Source of the DNA: Silicimonas algicola
GTDB lineage: Bacteria; Pseudomonadota; Alphaproteobacteria; Rhodobacterales; Rhodobacteraceae
Assembly (NCBI RefSeq): GCF_003148765.1
Contig: NZ_QGGV01000006.1
Span: forward strand, 124,001 to 188,000
DNA length: 64,000 nt
Reading direction: 5' to 3'
Shown here: in pieces, positions 1 through 8,829 of the stretch
Numbering within the stretch: position 1 is the first letter of the stretch
How the letters are laid out: each line of letters opens with the position of its first letter
The notes under the pieces: generated by a model
The model's database searches: none
Seen by the model: only the letters and a program-made list of their open reading frames with translations
Told to the model about the DNA's origin: nothing
Translations under genes and position numbers: made by a program

Positions 1-348
1 GCCGTTCGCGAGTTGCGGCAGGACGATGTTCTCGACCGCCGAGAACTCGGGCAGGAGGTGGTGGAACTGGTAGACGAAGCCTACTTCCTCGCGCCGGGCT
101 GCGGTGCGGCGGGCGTCGGAAAGGCGTGTCATCTCGGTTCCGCCGATCAGGACGCGGCCTGTATCGGCGCTGTCGAGGAGGCCCGCAATATGCAGGAGCG
201 TCGACTTGCCCGCGCCCGAGGGTGCGACAAGAGCCACGACCTCGCCCGGCTTCAACGACAGTGATGCGCCGTCGAGGACCGTCAGGGCGTTCGGCTTGCC
301 GGGGTTGTAGGTCTTGCCGATCCCGTCCAGCGTCAGCGCATCATTCAT
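1..348 (-). CDS. lolD: Lipoprotein-releasing ABC transporter ATP-binding subunit LolD (3' part missing)
   Basis: This is the N-terminal 116 residues of an ABC ATPase; the rest lies beyond the window edge. The start at 348 reads [17 protein letters not shown], followed by a Walker A motif (APSGAGKST, about residues 43-51) and a Q-loop region ([13 protein letters not shown]) typical of LolD, which powers release of outer-membrane lipoproteins from the inner membrane. The first codons overlap the end of the upstream lolC/E gene by 8 bases (ATGAATGA arrangement), so the two are cotranscribed and probably translationally coupled. The partner identity makes LolD more likely than a MacB-type ATPase. 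Confidence 0.9.
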   Translation of the reverse strand, partial: MNDALTLDGIGKTYNPGKPNALTVLDGASLSLKPGEVVALVAPSGAGKSTLLHIAGLLDSADTGRVLIGGTEMTRLSDARRTAARREEVGFVYQFHHLLPEFSAVENIVLPQLANG

Positions 349-1624
349 AGCGCAGCGCCTCAACCGGGTTCATGCGCGCCGCGCGCCGGGCGGGGAACAG
401 CGTGATGCCCCAGGACAGGATCAGCGACAGCGACACGGCGGACAGAACGTCGTTCAGCTCCAGCTTCGCAGGCAGGCGGTAGATGCCGCGCACCGACGCC
501 TCCCACACGCCGCCACCGGCAGCGCCGTTCACGAGCGCGAGGATCTGGTCAAAGTAGATCGCGAAGAGGCAGCCGATGATGACGCCGAAGAGAGTCCCAA
601 TCGTGCCGACCAGCGCGCCGGTCAGGAAGAAGACGCGCATGATCGCGCCCTGGGTCAGGCCCATGGTCCGGAGTATGCCGATGTCGCGGCCCTTGTTCTT
701 CACCAGCATCACGAGGCCCGAGATGATGTTCATCGACGCGATCAGGACGAGAACGGACATCAGGACGAACATCACCGTGTCCTCGACCTCCAAAGCGCGG
801 AGGAACCCACCTGCGCTGTCCTTCCACGTCCAGGTATAGGCGCCTTCGCCCCCGGCGACGGCGAGGCGGGGCGCGATCTGGTCGACCTGCTCGGGGTCGG
901 TGACGTTGACTTCAAGCTCGTCGGCCACGCCCTCGCGGTTGAAGTAGGTCTGCGCCTCGGCAAAGGGCAGGTAGGCGCGGGTGCGGTCGATGTCGTAGCG
1001 GCCCGAGTTGAAGATGTAGGTGACGAAGTACTCGTTGATCCGCGGGCTCATGCCGAAAGGGTTGCGGACCCCGTTCGGGTTGATGACGCGGATGACGTCG
1101 CCCACGCCGACGCCAAGCGACCTTGCCGCCTCACGCCCGATGGCGATGCCATTCGGAAAGTCCTCGAGGCTGCCCTGCGCCGTCTCGGGATCCGCGATCC
1201 TCTCGATCCGGGCCAAGTCCTCGGGCGCAATGCCAAAGACCTCGAGCCCTGTGTTCTGCTCCTGGTGGACTGCCATGACCTGGCCCTTCACCAGCGGCGC
1301 AACGCGGGTCACGCCCTCGACCCCTCGCAGGCGCTCGGCCCATTCGGCGTAGTCCGGGATGGTCCGCGTCACGCCCCCCGTTTCGGTCTCGCGGGCCTGG
1401 CTGTAGACGGTGACGTGGGCGTTGGCGCCGAGGATGGTCGACACGAACTCGTCCCGAAACCCGGCCCGTACGGCGAGGGTGATGATCAGGGCGGCGACCG
1501 CGAGGGTGATGCCGACAAGGCTGATCCAGGTCATGACGCTGACGCCGCCCTCGGCCCGCTTGGCGCGGAGATAGCGCCAGGCGATCAGGAATTCGTAACG
1601 CGAGAAGGGGGCTGGCGTGGCCAT
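341..1624 (-). CDS. lolE: Lipoprotein-releasing ABC transporter permease LolC/LolE family
   Basis: A 427-residue inner-membrane permease that with LolD extracts lipoproteins and hands them to the periplasmic carrier LolA. One N-terminal membrane segment (about residues 25-50) is followed by a large periplasmic domain to about 270, then three C-terminal membrane segments (about 275-400) and the ending [16 protein letters not shown], the usual C-terminal signature of LolC/E and MacB-type FtsX permeases. Length matches the family (about 410-430). Many alphaproteobacteria carry one merged LolC/E (LolF-like) protein, so the symbol is provisional. It lies just upstream of lolD on the minus strand and overlaps it. 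Confidence 0.88.
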   Translation of the reverse strand: MATPAPFSRYEFLIAWRYLRAKRAEGGVSVMTWISLVGITLAVAALIITLAVRAGFRDEFVSTILGANAHVTVYSQARETETGGVTRTIPDYAEWAERLRGVEGVTRVAPLVKGQVMAVHQEQNTGLEVFGIAPEDLARIERIADPETAQGSLEDFPNGIAIGREAARSLGVGVGDVIRVINPNGVRNPFGMSPRINEYFVTYIFNSGRYDIDRTRAYLPFAEAQTYFNREGVADELEVNVTDPEQVDQIAPRLAVAGGEGAYTWTWKDSAGGFLRALEVEDTVMFVLMSVLVLIASMNIISGLVMLVKNKGRDIGILRTMGLTQGAIMRVFFLTGALVGTIGTLFGVIIGCLFAIYFDQILALVNGAAGGGVWEASVRGIYRLPAKLELNDVLSAVSLSLILSWGITLFPARRAARMNPVEALRYE

Positions 1625-1698
1625 GTCTGCTCCGGTTTTGCGTCTGAATGGCGTCCGGCGTGACCCGCGTCAACCGCCATGGCCTGCGAGCTGGCGGT

Positions 1699-2271
1699 TC
1701 AGGATTGCAGCAAATGCGGCCTGATGTCCTGGCCGGCGGCGGCGTAAATGTCCAGAAGCCGGTCGAAGGTGATGCCGGTTTCCTGCAACTCGGCCAGTTC
1801 GTGCGCGCCGTCATGTACCTCAAGGACGGGCCGCTGCCCGTTGGCGCCGGGAACGAGATTGCAGGGCAGGGGCTCGTCGATCTCGAAGCCGGGAAGCTGG
1901 TTCGTCAGCCAGGCGAAGCATCCGTCGAAGGGCTCGTCGGGATTGTAGAAGTTGCGGACATAGATGTCGTAGCTGTCCTGGCTCACGCTGCCCCAGGGCC
2001 CGAACGCGAAGCGCTGATCGCTACCGATGATCGGGATGGGCAACACGCATCGGACGAAGCGGTATTTGCCGAAGGCGCACAGGTCGGCGGTCAGCTTGTC
2101 ATCCCCAACGGCCAGCACATCCTTGCCGCTCTGCGCGCGGTTGCCATGGGGCCAAGGATCCGGATGATCGTAGCCGATATCGAAGACGCCGCTGAACGCC
2201 TGGCCGCAACAGGGGCAGGCGCGACTGCTGTCGTTGAAGCGCTGCCAGCGTGGATCGCCAGCCAGGCTCAC
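1699..2271 (-). CDS. DUF2199 family protein
   Basis: A 190-residue soluble protein of the uncharacterised DUF2199 family. A CPCCG motif near residue 21 (RACPCCGQAF) suggests a small metal site or redox pair, and the middle contains repeated aromatic/Pro-rich stretches (NFYNPDEPFDGCFAWL). The start chosen is GTG at 2271, whose last two bases form part of the purF stop codon (GTGA overlap), so it is translationally coupled to purF. No ATG occurs in frame near the N-terminus. The reaction or partner is not known; position behind purF is probably operon read-through rather than evidence of a purine role. Confidence 0.75.
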   Translation of the reverse strand: MSLAGDPRWQRFNDSSRACPCCGQAFSGVFDIGYDHPDPWPHGNRAQSGKDVLAVGDDKLTADLCAFGKYRFVRCVLPIPIIGSDQRFAFGPWGSVSQDSYDIYVRNFYNPDEPFDGCFAWLTNQLPGFEIDEPLPCNLVPGANGQRPVLEVHDGAHELAELQETGITFDRLLDIYAAAGQDIRPHLLQS

Positions 2272-3749
2272 TCGGCCGCCTTCAGCAGGAAGCCCTTCTC
2301 GATCTGGTCGGAGGGGGCGACCGGGTATTCGCCGGAGAAGCAGGCATCGCAATAGGCCGGCGACTTCGGATCGCGGCCGTTCGCCTCGCCCACGGCCCGG
2401 TAGAGGCCGTCGAGCGAGATGAACTTGAGGCTGTCGACGCCCAGGTGCTCGCGCATCTCGTCCTCGCTCATTGTAGCGGCGAGAAGCTTTTCGCGCTGCG
2501 GCGTGTCGACGCCATAGAAGCAGGGCCAGGCCGTCGGCGGCGACGCGATGCGGAAGTGGACCTCTGCCGCGCCGGCGTCGAGGATCATCTCCTTGATCTT
2601 GCGCGAGGTAGTGCCGCGTACGACGCTGTCGTCGACGAGGATCACGCGCTTGCCGCGGATCAGCGCGCGGTTGACGTTGAGCTTGAGACGCACGCCCATG
2701 TTGCGGATCTGCTCGGTCGGCTCGATGAAGGTGCGGCCCATGTACTGGTTGCGGATGATCCCCATGGCGTAAGGAATGCCCGACTGCTGGCTGTAGCCGA
2801 TTGCAGCGGGCGTGCCGGAATCGGGGACCGGGCACACGAGGTCGGCGTCGACCGGCGCCTCTTTCGCCAATTCCGCGCCGATGGCCGAGCGGGTCTCGTA
2901 GACCGAACGGCCGTTCAGCGTGGAATCGGGGCGCGAGAAGTAGACGTGCTCGAAGATGCAGAAGCGCGACTTCTTGTGTTCGAAGGGTCGATACGACAAG
3001 AGGGCGTCGTTCTCGATCACGACCATCTCGCCCGGTTCGACCTCGCGCACGAAGTCGGCGCCGATGATGTCCAGCGCACAGGTCTCGGACGACAGCGCCC
3101 AGCCTTCCTGCCCGATGCGTCCGATGACGAGGGGCCGGACGCCAAGGGGATCGCGCACGCCGATCAGCTTGGTGCGGGTCATGGCGACGACGCTGAAGGC
3201 GCCCTCGACCCGGCGCAGTGCGTCCTTCATCCGCTCGGGCACCGACTTTTGCAGCGACCGGGCCATGAGGTGGATGATGCATTCCGAATCCGACGAGGAT
3301 TGGAAGATCGACCCCATGCCGATCAGCTCGCGCCTCAGCGCGTCGGCATTGGTGATATTGCCGTTATGCGCGATGGCCGCGCCGCCCATGCTGAACTCGC
3401 CGAAGAAGGGTTGCACGTCGCGGATCTGCGTCGCGCCCTTCGAGCCTGCGGTGGAATAGCGGACATGACCGATGCCAAGGGGGCCGGGCAGGCCGTCGAT
3501 GACGTCCTGACGGGTGAAGTTGTCGCGCACGAGGCCGAAGCGGCGGGCCGAGTGGAAGCCGTCGACGGGTTCGTAGGTGACGATGCCGCCCGCCTCCTGC
3601 CCGCGATGCTGGAGCGCGTGAAGCCCGAGGGCCACGAAGTTCGCAGCGTCCGACACGCCGGTCACACCGAAGATGCCGCATTCCTCGCGGAGCTTGTCAT
3701 CATCGAATGGGTCGGTGGTCGGCAGTCGCGGAGAGTGTTGATCGGACAT
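2268..3749 (-). CDS. purF: Amidophosphoribosyltransferase (first step of de novo purine synthesis)
   Basis: Converts PRPP and glutamine to 5-phosphoribosylamine. The 493-residue protein has a short propeptide before the catalytic cysteine (REECGIFG, Cys near residue 24), the Ntn-hydrolase glutaminase domain (to about 270), and a C-terminal phosphoribosyltransferase domain with the PRPP loop VILVDDSVVRGTTS. It resembles the Bacillus subtilis iron-sulfur type: the matching cysteines are visible in RFCIFEHVYFSRPDS, WPCFYGVDT and YCDACFSGEYP. The gene follows radA and cvpA on the minus strand, a grouping common in Rhodobacteraceae, and overlaps the DUF2199 gene by 4 bases. Confidence 0.96.
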   Translation of the reverse strand: MSDQHSPRLPTTDPFDDDKLREECGIFGVTGVSDAANFVALGLHALQHRGQEAGGIVTYEPVDGFHSARRFGLVRDNFTRQDVIDGLPGPLGIGHVRYSTAGSKGATQIRDVQPFFGEFSMGGAAIAHNGNITNADALRRELIGMGSIFQSSSDSECIIHLMARSLQKSVPERMKDALRRVEGAFSVVAMTRTKLIGVRDPLGVRPLVIGRIGQEGWALSSETCALDIIGADFVREVEPGEMVVIENDALLSYRPFEHKKSRFCIFEHVYFSRPDSTLNGRSVYETRSAIGAELAKEAPVDADLVCPVPDSGTPAAIGYSQQSGIPYAMGIIRNQYMGRTFIEPTEQIRNMGVRLKLNVNRALIRGKRVILVDDSVVRGTTSRKIKEMILDAGAAEVHFRIASPPTAWPCFYGVDTPQREKLLAATMSEDEMREHLGVDSLKFISLDGLYRAVGEANGRDPKSPAYCDACFSGEYPVAPSDQIEKGFLLKAAE

Positions 3750-3849
3750 CCGGTGACTCGGCTGGCTGCGATGCGACCCTTACTTAGACCCATCGCCCGG
3801 TGGTGTCACGGGGGCGGGCACCGAAAAGCGGCCGGGGCTCCAAATAAGT

Positions 3850-3876
3850 GAAGGCCTGCCGACGCGGCAGGCCTTC
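3850..3876 (-). terminator. Strong hairpin between cvpA and purF, probable minus-strand terminator
   Basis: A perfect 12-bp inverted repeat (arms 3850-3861 and 3865-3876, core AAGGCCTGCCG) closes a 3-nt loop. Read on the minus strand it is followed by ACTTATTTGG, a moderately U-rich tail. It lies about 525 nt beyond the cvpA stop and about 100 nt before the purF start, so it would end a transcript arising in 3877-4350 or cvpA read-through. Confidence 0.6.
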
Positions 3877-4350
3877 AGGAAATCATATGCCGTATCTGGC
3901 GTCACTCGCACTCGGGTCGAACTCACTAACCCTTGCACCGCCAAACGGCCCGCCGGGGCGGCGCCGGGAGGCCTCGCAGCCGACCCGACGCCCAACTCAC
4001 TCACTCATCACACGGAACCTTGGAACCACCGCAATCCCGTTCACGGCTGCTTGTATGCCAACGGCTGTTGTCGACAGTGGGGCAGAAATTCAGAGCATCT
4101 GGGCGAGTTTAAGATGCGACGTAATCTGTAACAGCCGTGACACACCCCTATTCGCCAGAGCTTGGAAACAGTTTTCGCGCTAAGCGTGTTTCAGATGCGC
4201 TGTTGCTTTGCTTGTCGGGCAGGTTGTCGCGCTGTGCGACACAGTCGCGGGGTTCTATTAGTTGTGGCCGAAACAGGTGGCGCCACAATTACCCTGTTTC
4301 CCCGACGTGAACACACTGTCCAGAGTACAGATTGAGGGTCGCGGAAACGA
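3877..4350. other. Intergenic region of about 0.5 kb without a supported gene, rich in inverted repeats
   Basis: No open frame here has a credible start and coding character. Visible structure: an 8-bp inverted repeat TCGGGTCG / CGACCCGA (3912-3919 and 3981-3988) enclosing a GC-rich stretch, a 6-bp hairpin at 4225-4241 (TGTCGC / GCGACA), and a perfect palindrome GTGGCGCCAC at 4277-4286. A minus-strand frame open from 3996 to a TGA at 3883 ends 7 nt before the 3850-3876 hairpin but has no start codon. A small RNA, or the decayed end of a gene, would fit; neither is proven. Confidence 0.35.
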
Positions 4351-4353
4351 AAA

Positions 4354-4368
4354 CCGCATGCCTTGCGG
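4354..4368 (-). terminator. Possible terminator behind cvpA
   Basis: On the minus strand, 33 nt after the cvpA stop, a 5-bp stem (CCGCA / TGCGG, loop of 5 nt) is followed directly by TTTTCGTTT. The stem is short but the U-rich tail is good. Confidence 0.4.
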
Positions 4369-4400
4369 CCCGCGGCGTTCAGGATCGGTCGTGGAGAGAC

Positions 4401-4982
4401 TCAGGTGCCCGAGGACTGGCCTTCGACGGGGATCGAGCACTTCCCGATCAACTCGTCATAGCGCCCGCCGATCCAGTCCGGCACATCGGTCGGCATCTCG
4501 GCGTCGATGCGGTCGGACAGATCGCCGAGGACGACGGCGGTGCGGCTGTCGTTCACCATCGGGATCGGGTCCGAGACGATGACGCGCTCGTAGACGATAT
4601 ATGCGATTGCGACGAGGATCACGCCCCGGGCGACCCCGAAGAGAAAGCCCAGGCCCTGGTCTATGCCGCCAAGGGCCGACCGCTGCACGGCGCCCGCGAA
4701 GAGCGGCGTGAAGACGGAGAAGATGATGAGCGCCAGGGCAAAGACGCCGGCGAAGGCGGCGATCATGGACAGTTCGCAGGACGCGCCGAGGAAGTCCTTC
4801 AGGACCGGAACCTCGCGCATCAGCGGCTCGACCGTGGGGGCCAAGATGTAGGCCACGACCGCGGCTGCGATCCAGCCGCCGATCGACAGCACCTCGCGCA
4901 CGAAGCCGCGGGAATAGGCCAGCACCGCCGAAAGGATGATGATCACGGCCACAATGCCGTCGATGATGGTGAAGCCGTCCAT
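4401..4982 (-). CDS. cvpA: CvpA family inner-membrane protein
   Basis: A 193-residue membrane protein with four predicted membrane segments (about residues 5-25, 30-50, 65-90 and 105-125) and the family motif SRGFVREVLSIGGW near residue 28. In E. coli cvpA is the first gene of the purF operon and was found through colicin V production; its biochemical role is unsettled. The start at 4982 (MDGFTIIDG) gives the family's usual N-terminus; an upstream ATG would add an unlikely hydrophilic extension. It sits between radA (31 nt upstream) and purF on the same strand. Confidence 0.88.
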   Translation of the reverse strand: MDGFTIIDGIVAVIIILSAVLAYSRGFVREVLSIGGWIAAAVVAYILAPTVEPLMREVPVLKDFLGASCELSMIAAFAGVFALALIIFSVFTPLFAGAVQRSALGGIDQGLGFLFGVARGVILVAIAYIVYERVIVSDPIPMVNDSRTAVVLGDLSDRIDAEMPTDVPDWIGGRYDELIGKCSIPVEGQSSGT

Positions 4983-5013
4983 GTCTTGCCTCGTCTTTTC
5001 TCTGCCCCAGGGG

Positions 5014-6378
5014 CTATCCTGCCCCGAACACGTCACCCACCAGCGCGGCCAGGTCGGGCATCTGCTGCACCCTCACCCCGGCGACCGTTCCGGCCTTGCT
5101 GCGCTCGGGAAGGATGGCCGCCTCGAAGCCCAGCTTCGCGGCCTCTTTCAAGCGCGTCTCGGTCTGGCCGACCGGTCTCAAACCTCCTGATAGGCTGATT
5201 TCGCCGAAAACCACAGTGCGCTGCGGCAATGGTGCATCTTCGCGGGCCGAAAGTAGCGCAGCGGCCACAGCCAGATCGGCGGCGGGTTCCGTGATCCTGA
5301 GACCGCCCGCGACGTTGAGATAGACGTCGAGCCCGGCGAAGGGGATGCCGCAGCGCGCCTCGAGCACGGCGAGGATCATCGCGAGCCGCCCGCCGTCCCA
5401 CCCGACGACCGAGCGGCGCGCCTGGCCCGCGGGGGCGGGAGAGACCAGCGCCTGGATCTCGCAGAGGACGGGCCGCGTGCCCTCGATCCCCGCAAAGACC
5501 ACCGAACCGGGGCTGTCGGCCTCGCGGTCGGAGAGAAACAGGGCCGAGGGGTTGGCGACCTGCGCCAACCCCGCACCCGTCATCTCGAAGACGCCGATTT
5601 CGTCGGCGGGGCCGTAGCGGTTCTTGACGGCACGCAGGATGCGGAACTGGTGGCCGCGCTCGCCCTCGAAATAAAGCACGGTGTCGACCATGTGTTCGAC
5701 GACGCGGGGGCCTGCGATCTGGCCGTCCTTGGTGACATGCCCCACGAGGATGACGCTGATCCCGGTGCGCTTGGCGAAGGTCGTGAGCTCGTGTGCCGTG
5801 GCTCGGACCTGACTGACTGATCCCGGAGCGCTGTCGACGGTGTCGAGCCACATGGTCTGGATCGAATCCACGATGGCGAGGTGCGGCGCCTCTTTTTCAA
5901 GAGTGGTCAGGATGTTGCGCAGGTTCGTTTCGGCAGCGAGGCGAACGGGCGCCTCGGCCAGCCCAAGACGTTGCGCGCGGAGGCGCACCTGGCTCGCCGC
6001 CTCCTCGCCCGAAACATAGACCGCCTTCAGGCCCGCCATCGCGAAGGCCGCCGCGGCCTGGAGGAGGAGCGTCGACTTTCCGATGCCCGGGTCTCCCCCC
6101 ACGAGGATCGCGCTGGCCGGGACGAGGCCGCCGCCCAGAACGCGGTCAAGCTCGTCGAGGCCGGACAAGGTGCGGGCAAGCGGTGCATCGGCGCTGGACA
6201 GGTCGCTTAGCGCGATCGTCTTGCCGCGCGAAGCACCCAGACCCTTGGTCGATGGACCGGATGAGAGCGGAACGTCTTCCGAGATCGAGTTCCATGCGCC
6301 GCAGTCGTCGCAGCGGCCGGACCACTTGGCGTGGACCGCGCCGCAATTCGTGCAGGTGAACGAGGGGGACTTCGCCAT
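5014..6378 (-). CDS. radA: DNA repair protein RadA (branch-migration ATPase)
   Basis: A 454-residue RecA-like motor that drives D-loop branch migration in recombinational repair. The N-terminal zinc finger is intact (CTNCG then CDDCG, residues about 9-27), Walker A is GGDPGIGKST near residue 94, the RadA signature KNRFG appears as KNRYG, and the C-terminal Lon-protease-like domain ends the protein. Length matches the family. It follows the unknown membrane protein gene at 6427-7209 after 48 nt and precedes cvpA, so 7209 to 4401 may be one transcript. Confidence 0.95.
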   Translation of the reverse strand: MAKSPSFTCTNCGAVHAKWSGRCDDCGAWNSISEDVPLSSGPSTKGLGASRGKTIALSDLSSADAPLARTLSGLDELDRVLGGGLVPASAILVGGDPGIGKSTLLLQAAAAFAMAGLKAVYVSGEEAASQVRLRAQRLGLAEAPVRLAAETNLRNILTTLEKEAPHLAIVDSIQTMWLDTVDSAPGSVSQVRATAHELTTFAKRTGISVILVGHVTKDGQIAGPRVVEHMVDTVLYFEGERGHQFRILRAVKNRYGPADEIGVFEMTGAGLAQVANPSALFLSDREADSPGSVVFAGIEGTRPVLCEIQALVSPAPAGQARRSVVGWDGGRLAMILAVLEARCGIPFAGLDVYLNVAGGLRITEPAADLAVAAALLSAREDAPLPQRTVVFGEISLSGGLRPVGQTETRLKEAAKLGFEAAILPERSKAGTVAGVRVQQMPDLAALVGDVFGAG

Positions 6379-6426
6379 GCGGCCTTCATGCCTGCCCCCC
6401 GAAGCGGGGGCAAGCGCATCGGCGCG

Positions 6427-7209
6427 TCACTCGGCGGGGACCGCCGCAGGCCGGGGGCGGGGCAGCTGGGGAAGCTCCAGGACTTGCGGGTCGCGACGAC
6501 GGCGAACGGGCGACAGACCCAGTTCTTCCGTCAGCGTGTCGAGTTCCGCGATGAGCTGGTTCATCCGAGAGACGGCGACGTCCTCCTCGATCTCGACGCG
6601 GCTCTTCCACTGTCTTAGATCGCGGGTGACCTCCAGAGCCCGCGCGATCCGCACCTCCATCTGGTCGGCTTCGCGCTGGCGTGCCTCGAGGCTGTCGCGG
6701 GCGCGCGCAACGGCTTCGTCGGAATAACGCTCTGCGAGGCCCTCGCTGACCCGGCTCATCTGGGCCGCGACCTCGAGAAGGTCGGCGTCGAGATGGCCGA
6801 GGTCGGGATGCTCTTTCAGCCAGATGAGACGTTCGCGGACAGCGTCGTATTCGCTGGAGACGTTGAAGACACCGGTGCGGTCGGCGCGGTGCGCGGCCCA
6901 ATAGGCGTTCGCCACATCCTCCATCCGCATCCGGAAGCTGCGATGCGACGTTTCAAGCGCGAGGATGCGCCAGTTCGCCGGCATGTAGGCCAGGAGGAGG
7001 AGGGTCAGCGCGAAAGCCGCGCCATGAAGGAGAAGTCCCGCCTCCCGGACGCTGCCGTCCGAGAGGACGAGAGGAACCTCCAGCCGGGGCAGGAGACCCG
7101 AAAGCGACAGGAGGAAGGTTCCACCGACACACAGCACCAAACCGAGGACGAATACCATCGACGCAACCTGCATCGCCCTCGCCCACCACCAAAAACCGAC
7201 CTTGGACAT
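6427..7209 (-). CDS. Membrane-anchored coiled-coil protein of unknown function
   Basis: A 260-residue protein not assigned to a characterised family. Two hydrophobic segments (about residues 12-38 and 58-80) form an N-terminal hairpin in the membrane. The rest is strongly helical and charged (long runs of E, R, A and L, about residues 85-230), ending in a Pro/Arg-rich tail. Related roseobacter proteins next to radA are often labelled DNA repair protein, but nothing in this sequence supports a catalytic repair role. Its position directly upstream of radA on the same strand suggests cotranscription. Confidence 0.6.
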   Translation of the reverse strand: MSKVGFWWWARAMQVASMVFVLGLVLCVGGTFLLSLSGLLPRLEVPLVLSDGSVREAGLLLHGAAFALTLLLLAYMPANWRILALETSHRSFRMRMEDVANAYWAAHRADRTGVFNVSSEYDAVRERLIWLKEHPDLGHLDADLLEVAAQMSRVSEGLAERYSDEAVARARDSLEARQREADQMEVRIARALEVTRDLRQWKSRVEIEEDVAVSRMNQLIAELDTLTEELGLSPVRRRRDPQVLELPQLPRPRPAAVPAE

Positions 7210-7332
7210 CGATCACCACCTATCCGGCACTCGGCGAATTTCCGCCTGTCGCACCGGAACTACGCATGGGAGTGTCGAGAGTTCCGCGTGAAACCATTTG
7301 TTTCCAAACACGGATCAATCAGTCGCGGCCTG

Positions 7333-7923
7333 TCAACCCCTGCTGAGAAAGGGCAACTCCAGAGTATCCGGCGCAGGAAGAAGCTTCGGCCGCCGTGTGT
7401 CGGACGAGCCGTTGCCGCGCATGTCCCGCGCGATGGACATGAGCATCCGGGTGCGCGTGACGGGGTTGCGGGCTGGTCGGAACGGCCCCTTGTCGAAGAT
7501 CGACGGCAGCGACGGTTTGCTGTGCCGGAAGACGGGCACCGGTGTGCCGGGTGTGTCCGGATCCTCAAGGACAAGGGGGGCGGGCCGCTGGCGTGACGTG
7601 AATGTCAGGACGACATCGGTCAAGGGGTCGGCCTCGTACCGCTGTCGCCGCGAGACGTCGCACAAGAGAACGACACCGATCCAGATCGCGGGGCAGAACG
7701 CGGCGAGGATGAAGAACACCCAGCTTGCCCGTGCGAGGCCGAGGGTCCAGGGCGCAAGGCCGGCCGCCGTGATCGCCGCTAAGAGGCAGGCAAAGGCGTA
7801 AATCCACGAGTTGGCCGACTTCGACAGCATCAGCCGACGAAACGCCAGCCATCCGACGGTCATCGGAAGAACGACCACGAAGGTCTTGAAAAGGAGAAGG
7901 AACAACGGGCTGAGGATGTCCAT
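7333..7923 (-). CDS. Small integral membrane protein of unknown function
   Basis: A 196-residue protein with about four membrane segments in its first 110 residues (FLLLFKTFVVVLPMTVGWLAF onward) and a soluble Pro/Arg-rich tail of about 85 residues. The start at 7923 (MDILSPLF) is chosen because the upstream in-frame extension is Arg-rich and unlike a membrane N-terminus. I do not recognise the family. It lies alone between the mlaF gene (144 nt upstream) and the coiled-coil membrane gene (123 nt downstream), both on the same strand; both gaps show no clear signal. Confidence 0.55.
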   Translation of the reverse strand: MDILSPLFLLLFKTFVVVLPMTVGWLAFRRLMLSKSANSWIYAFACLLAAITAAGLAPWTLGLARASWVFFILAAFCPAIWIGVVLLCDVSRRQRYEADPLTDVVLTFTSRQRPAPLVLEDPDTPGTPVPVFRHSKPSLPSIFDKGPFRPARNPVTRTRMLMSIARDMRGNGSSDTRRPKLLPAPDTLELPFLSRG

Positions 7924-8067
7924 TCTATGACTCCGTCTGCCACCCCGACGCGGCATATCGCGCATTGTCGTTAAAAATGCGTAACTTGTCCCGCGACTGT
8001 TTCCGTCTGGGAACCGAATTGTTGCAAGAATGCAAGAACTCGGTCTGCTCCGGCTCGCCGAGGGTCA

Positions 8068-8829
8068 TTACCGAAGCGTCTCGATCGGTCCGTTGGGACT
8101 GCCCGTGATGAACTGCGTCAGGTAAGGGTCGCCGCTTGCGTCCATCTCGGTCACGGGGCCGGTCCAGCGGATCTTTCCCCGGTGCAGCATCGCGACCTCG
8201 TCCGCGATGGCGCGCACGCTGGTCATGTCGTGCGTGATGGTCATGGCGGTGGCGCCCATCTCGACCACGATCTCGCGGATCAGGTCGTTGATGACGCCGG
8301 ACATGATCGGGTCGAGGCCCGTTGTCGGTTCGTCGAAGAAGATGATCTCGGGCTCTGCCGCGATGGCGCGGGCGAGGCTGACGCGCTTCTGCATCCCGCC
8401 CGAAAGCTCGGCCGGATAAAGGTCGGCCACATCGGGCGACAGGCCGACACGCCGCAGCTTTTCGATGGCGATCTCGCGGGCCTCGGTCCAGGGACGTTTC
8501 AGCGAGCCGCGCAACAGGCGGAAGGCCACGTTCTGCCAGACGGGCAGAGAGTCGAACAGCGCGCCGCCCTGGAACAGCATCCCGAACCGCGCGAGGAAGG
8601 CGTCGCGCTCGGACGAGCCCTGGCGAAGGCGCGTCACGTCCTGACCGTCGACGGTGATGATGCCTCGGTCGGGCTCGATCAGGCCAAGGACGCACTTGAG
8701 GCAGACCGACTTGCCCGTCCCCGAACCGCCGATGATGACCATGCTGCGGCCCTTGCCGATCGACAGGTCGATCCCGCGCAGAACCTCCTTGGGTCCGAAG
8801 GCCTTGTGGACGTCGCGAAGCTCGATCAT
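8068..8829 (-). CDS. mlaF: Phospholipid-transport ABC ATPase, MlaF family
   Basis: A 253-residue ATPase of the MlaF/Ttg2A group, which with MlaE maintains lipid asymmetry of the outer membrane. Walker A is GGSGTGKSV near residue 38, the signature is LSGGMQKRVSLARA, and Walker B with the switch region reads FFDEPTTGLDP. The GGMQKR form of the signature is typical of MlaF. The start at 8829 overlaps the end of mlaE by 4 bases (ATGA). No MlaD, MlaC or MlaB gene is present here, so they must be elsewhere or absent. Confidence 0.85.
   Translation of the reverse strand: MIELRDVHKAFGPKEVLRGIDLSIGKGRSMVIIGGSGTGKSVCLKCVLGLIEPDRGIITVDGQDVTRLRQGSSERDAFLARFGMLFQGGALFDSLPVWQNVAFRLLRGSLKRPWTEAREIAIEKLRRVGLSPDVADLYPAELSGGMQKRVSLARAIAAEPEIIFFDEPTTGLDPIMSGVINDLIREIVVEMGATAMTITHDMTSVRAIADEVAMLHRGKIRWTGPVTEMDASGDPYLTQFITGSPNGPIETLR

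Noticed and set aside
3901-3990. Possible tRNA suggested by GGTCGAACTC and a later ACCGCCA
   Set aside because: No consistent T-arm, anticodon arm and acceptor stem can be drawn around them; no tRNA was found elsewhere in the window by eye.
3780-4004. 74-residue minus-strand open frame and a startless frame (3883-3996) upstream of purF
   Set aside because: The first runs through the terminator hairpin and has no family resemblance; the second has no ATG, GTG or TTG start. Neither is supported as a gene.
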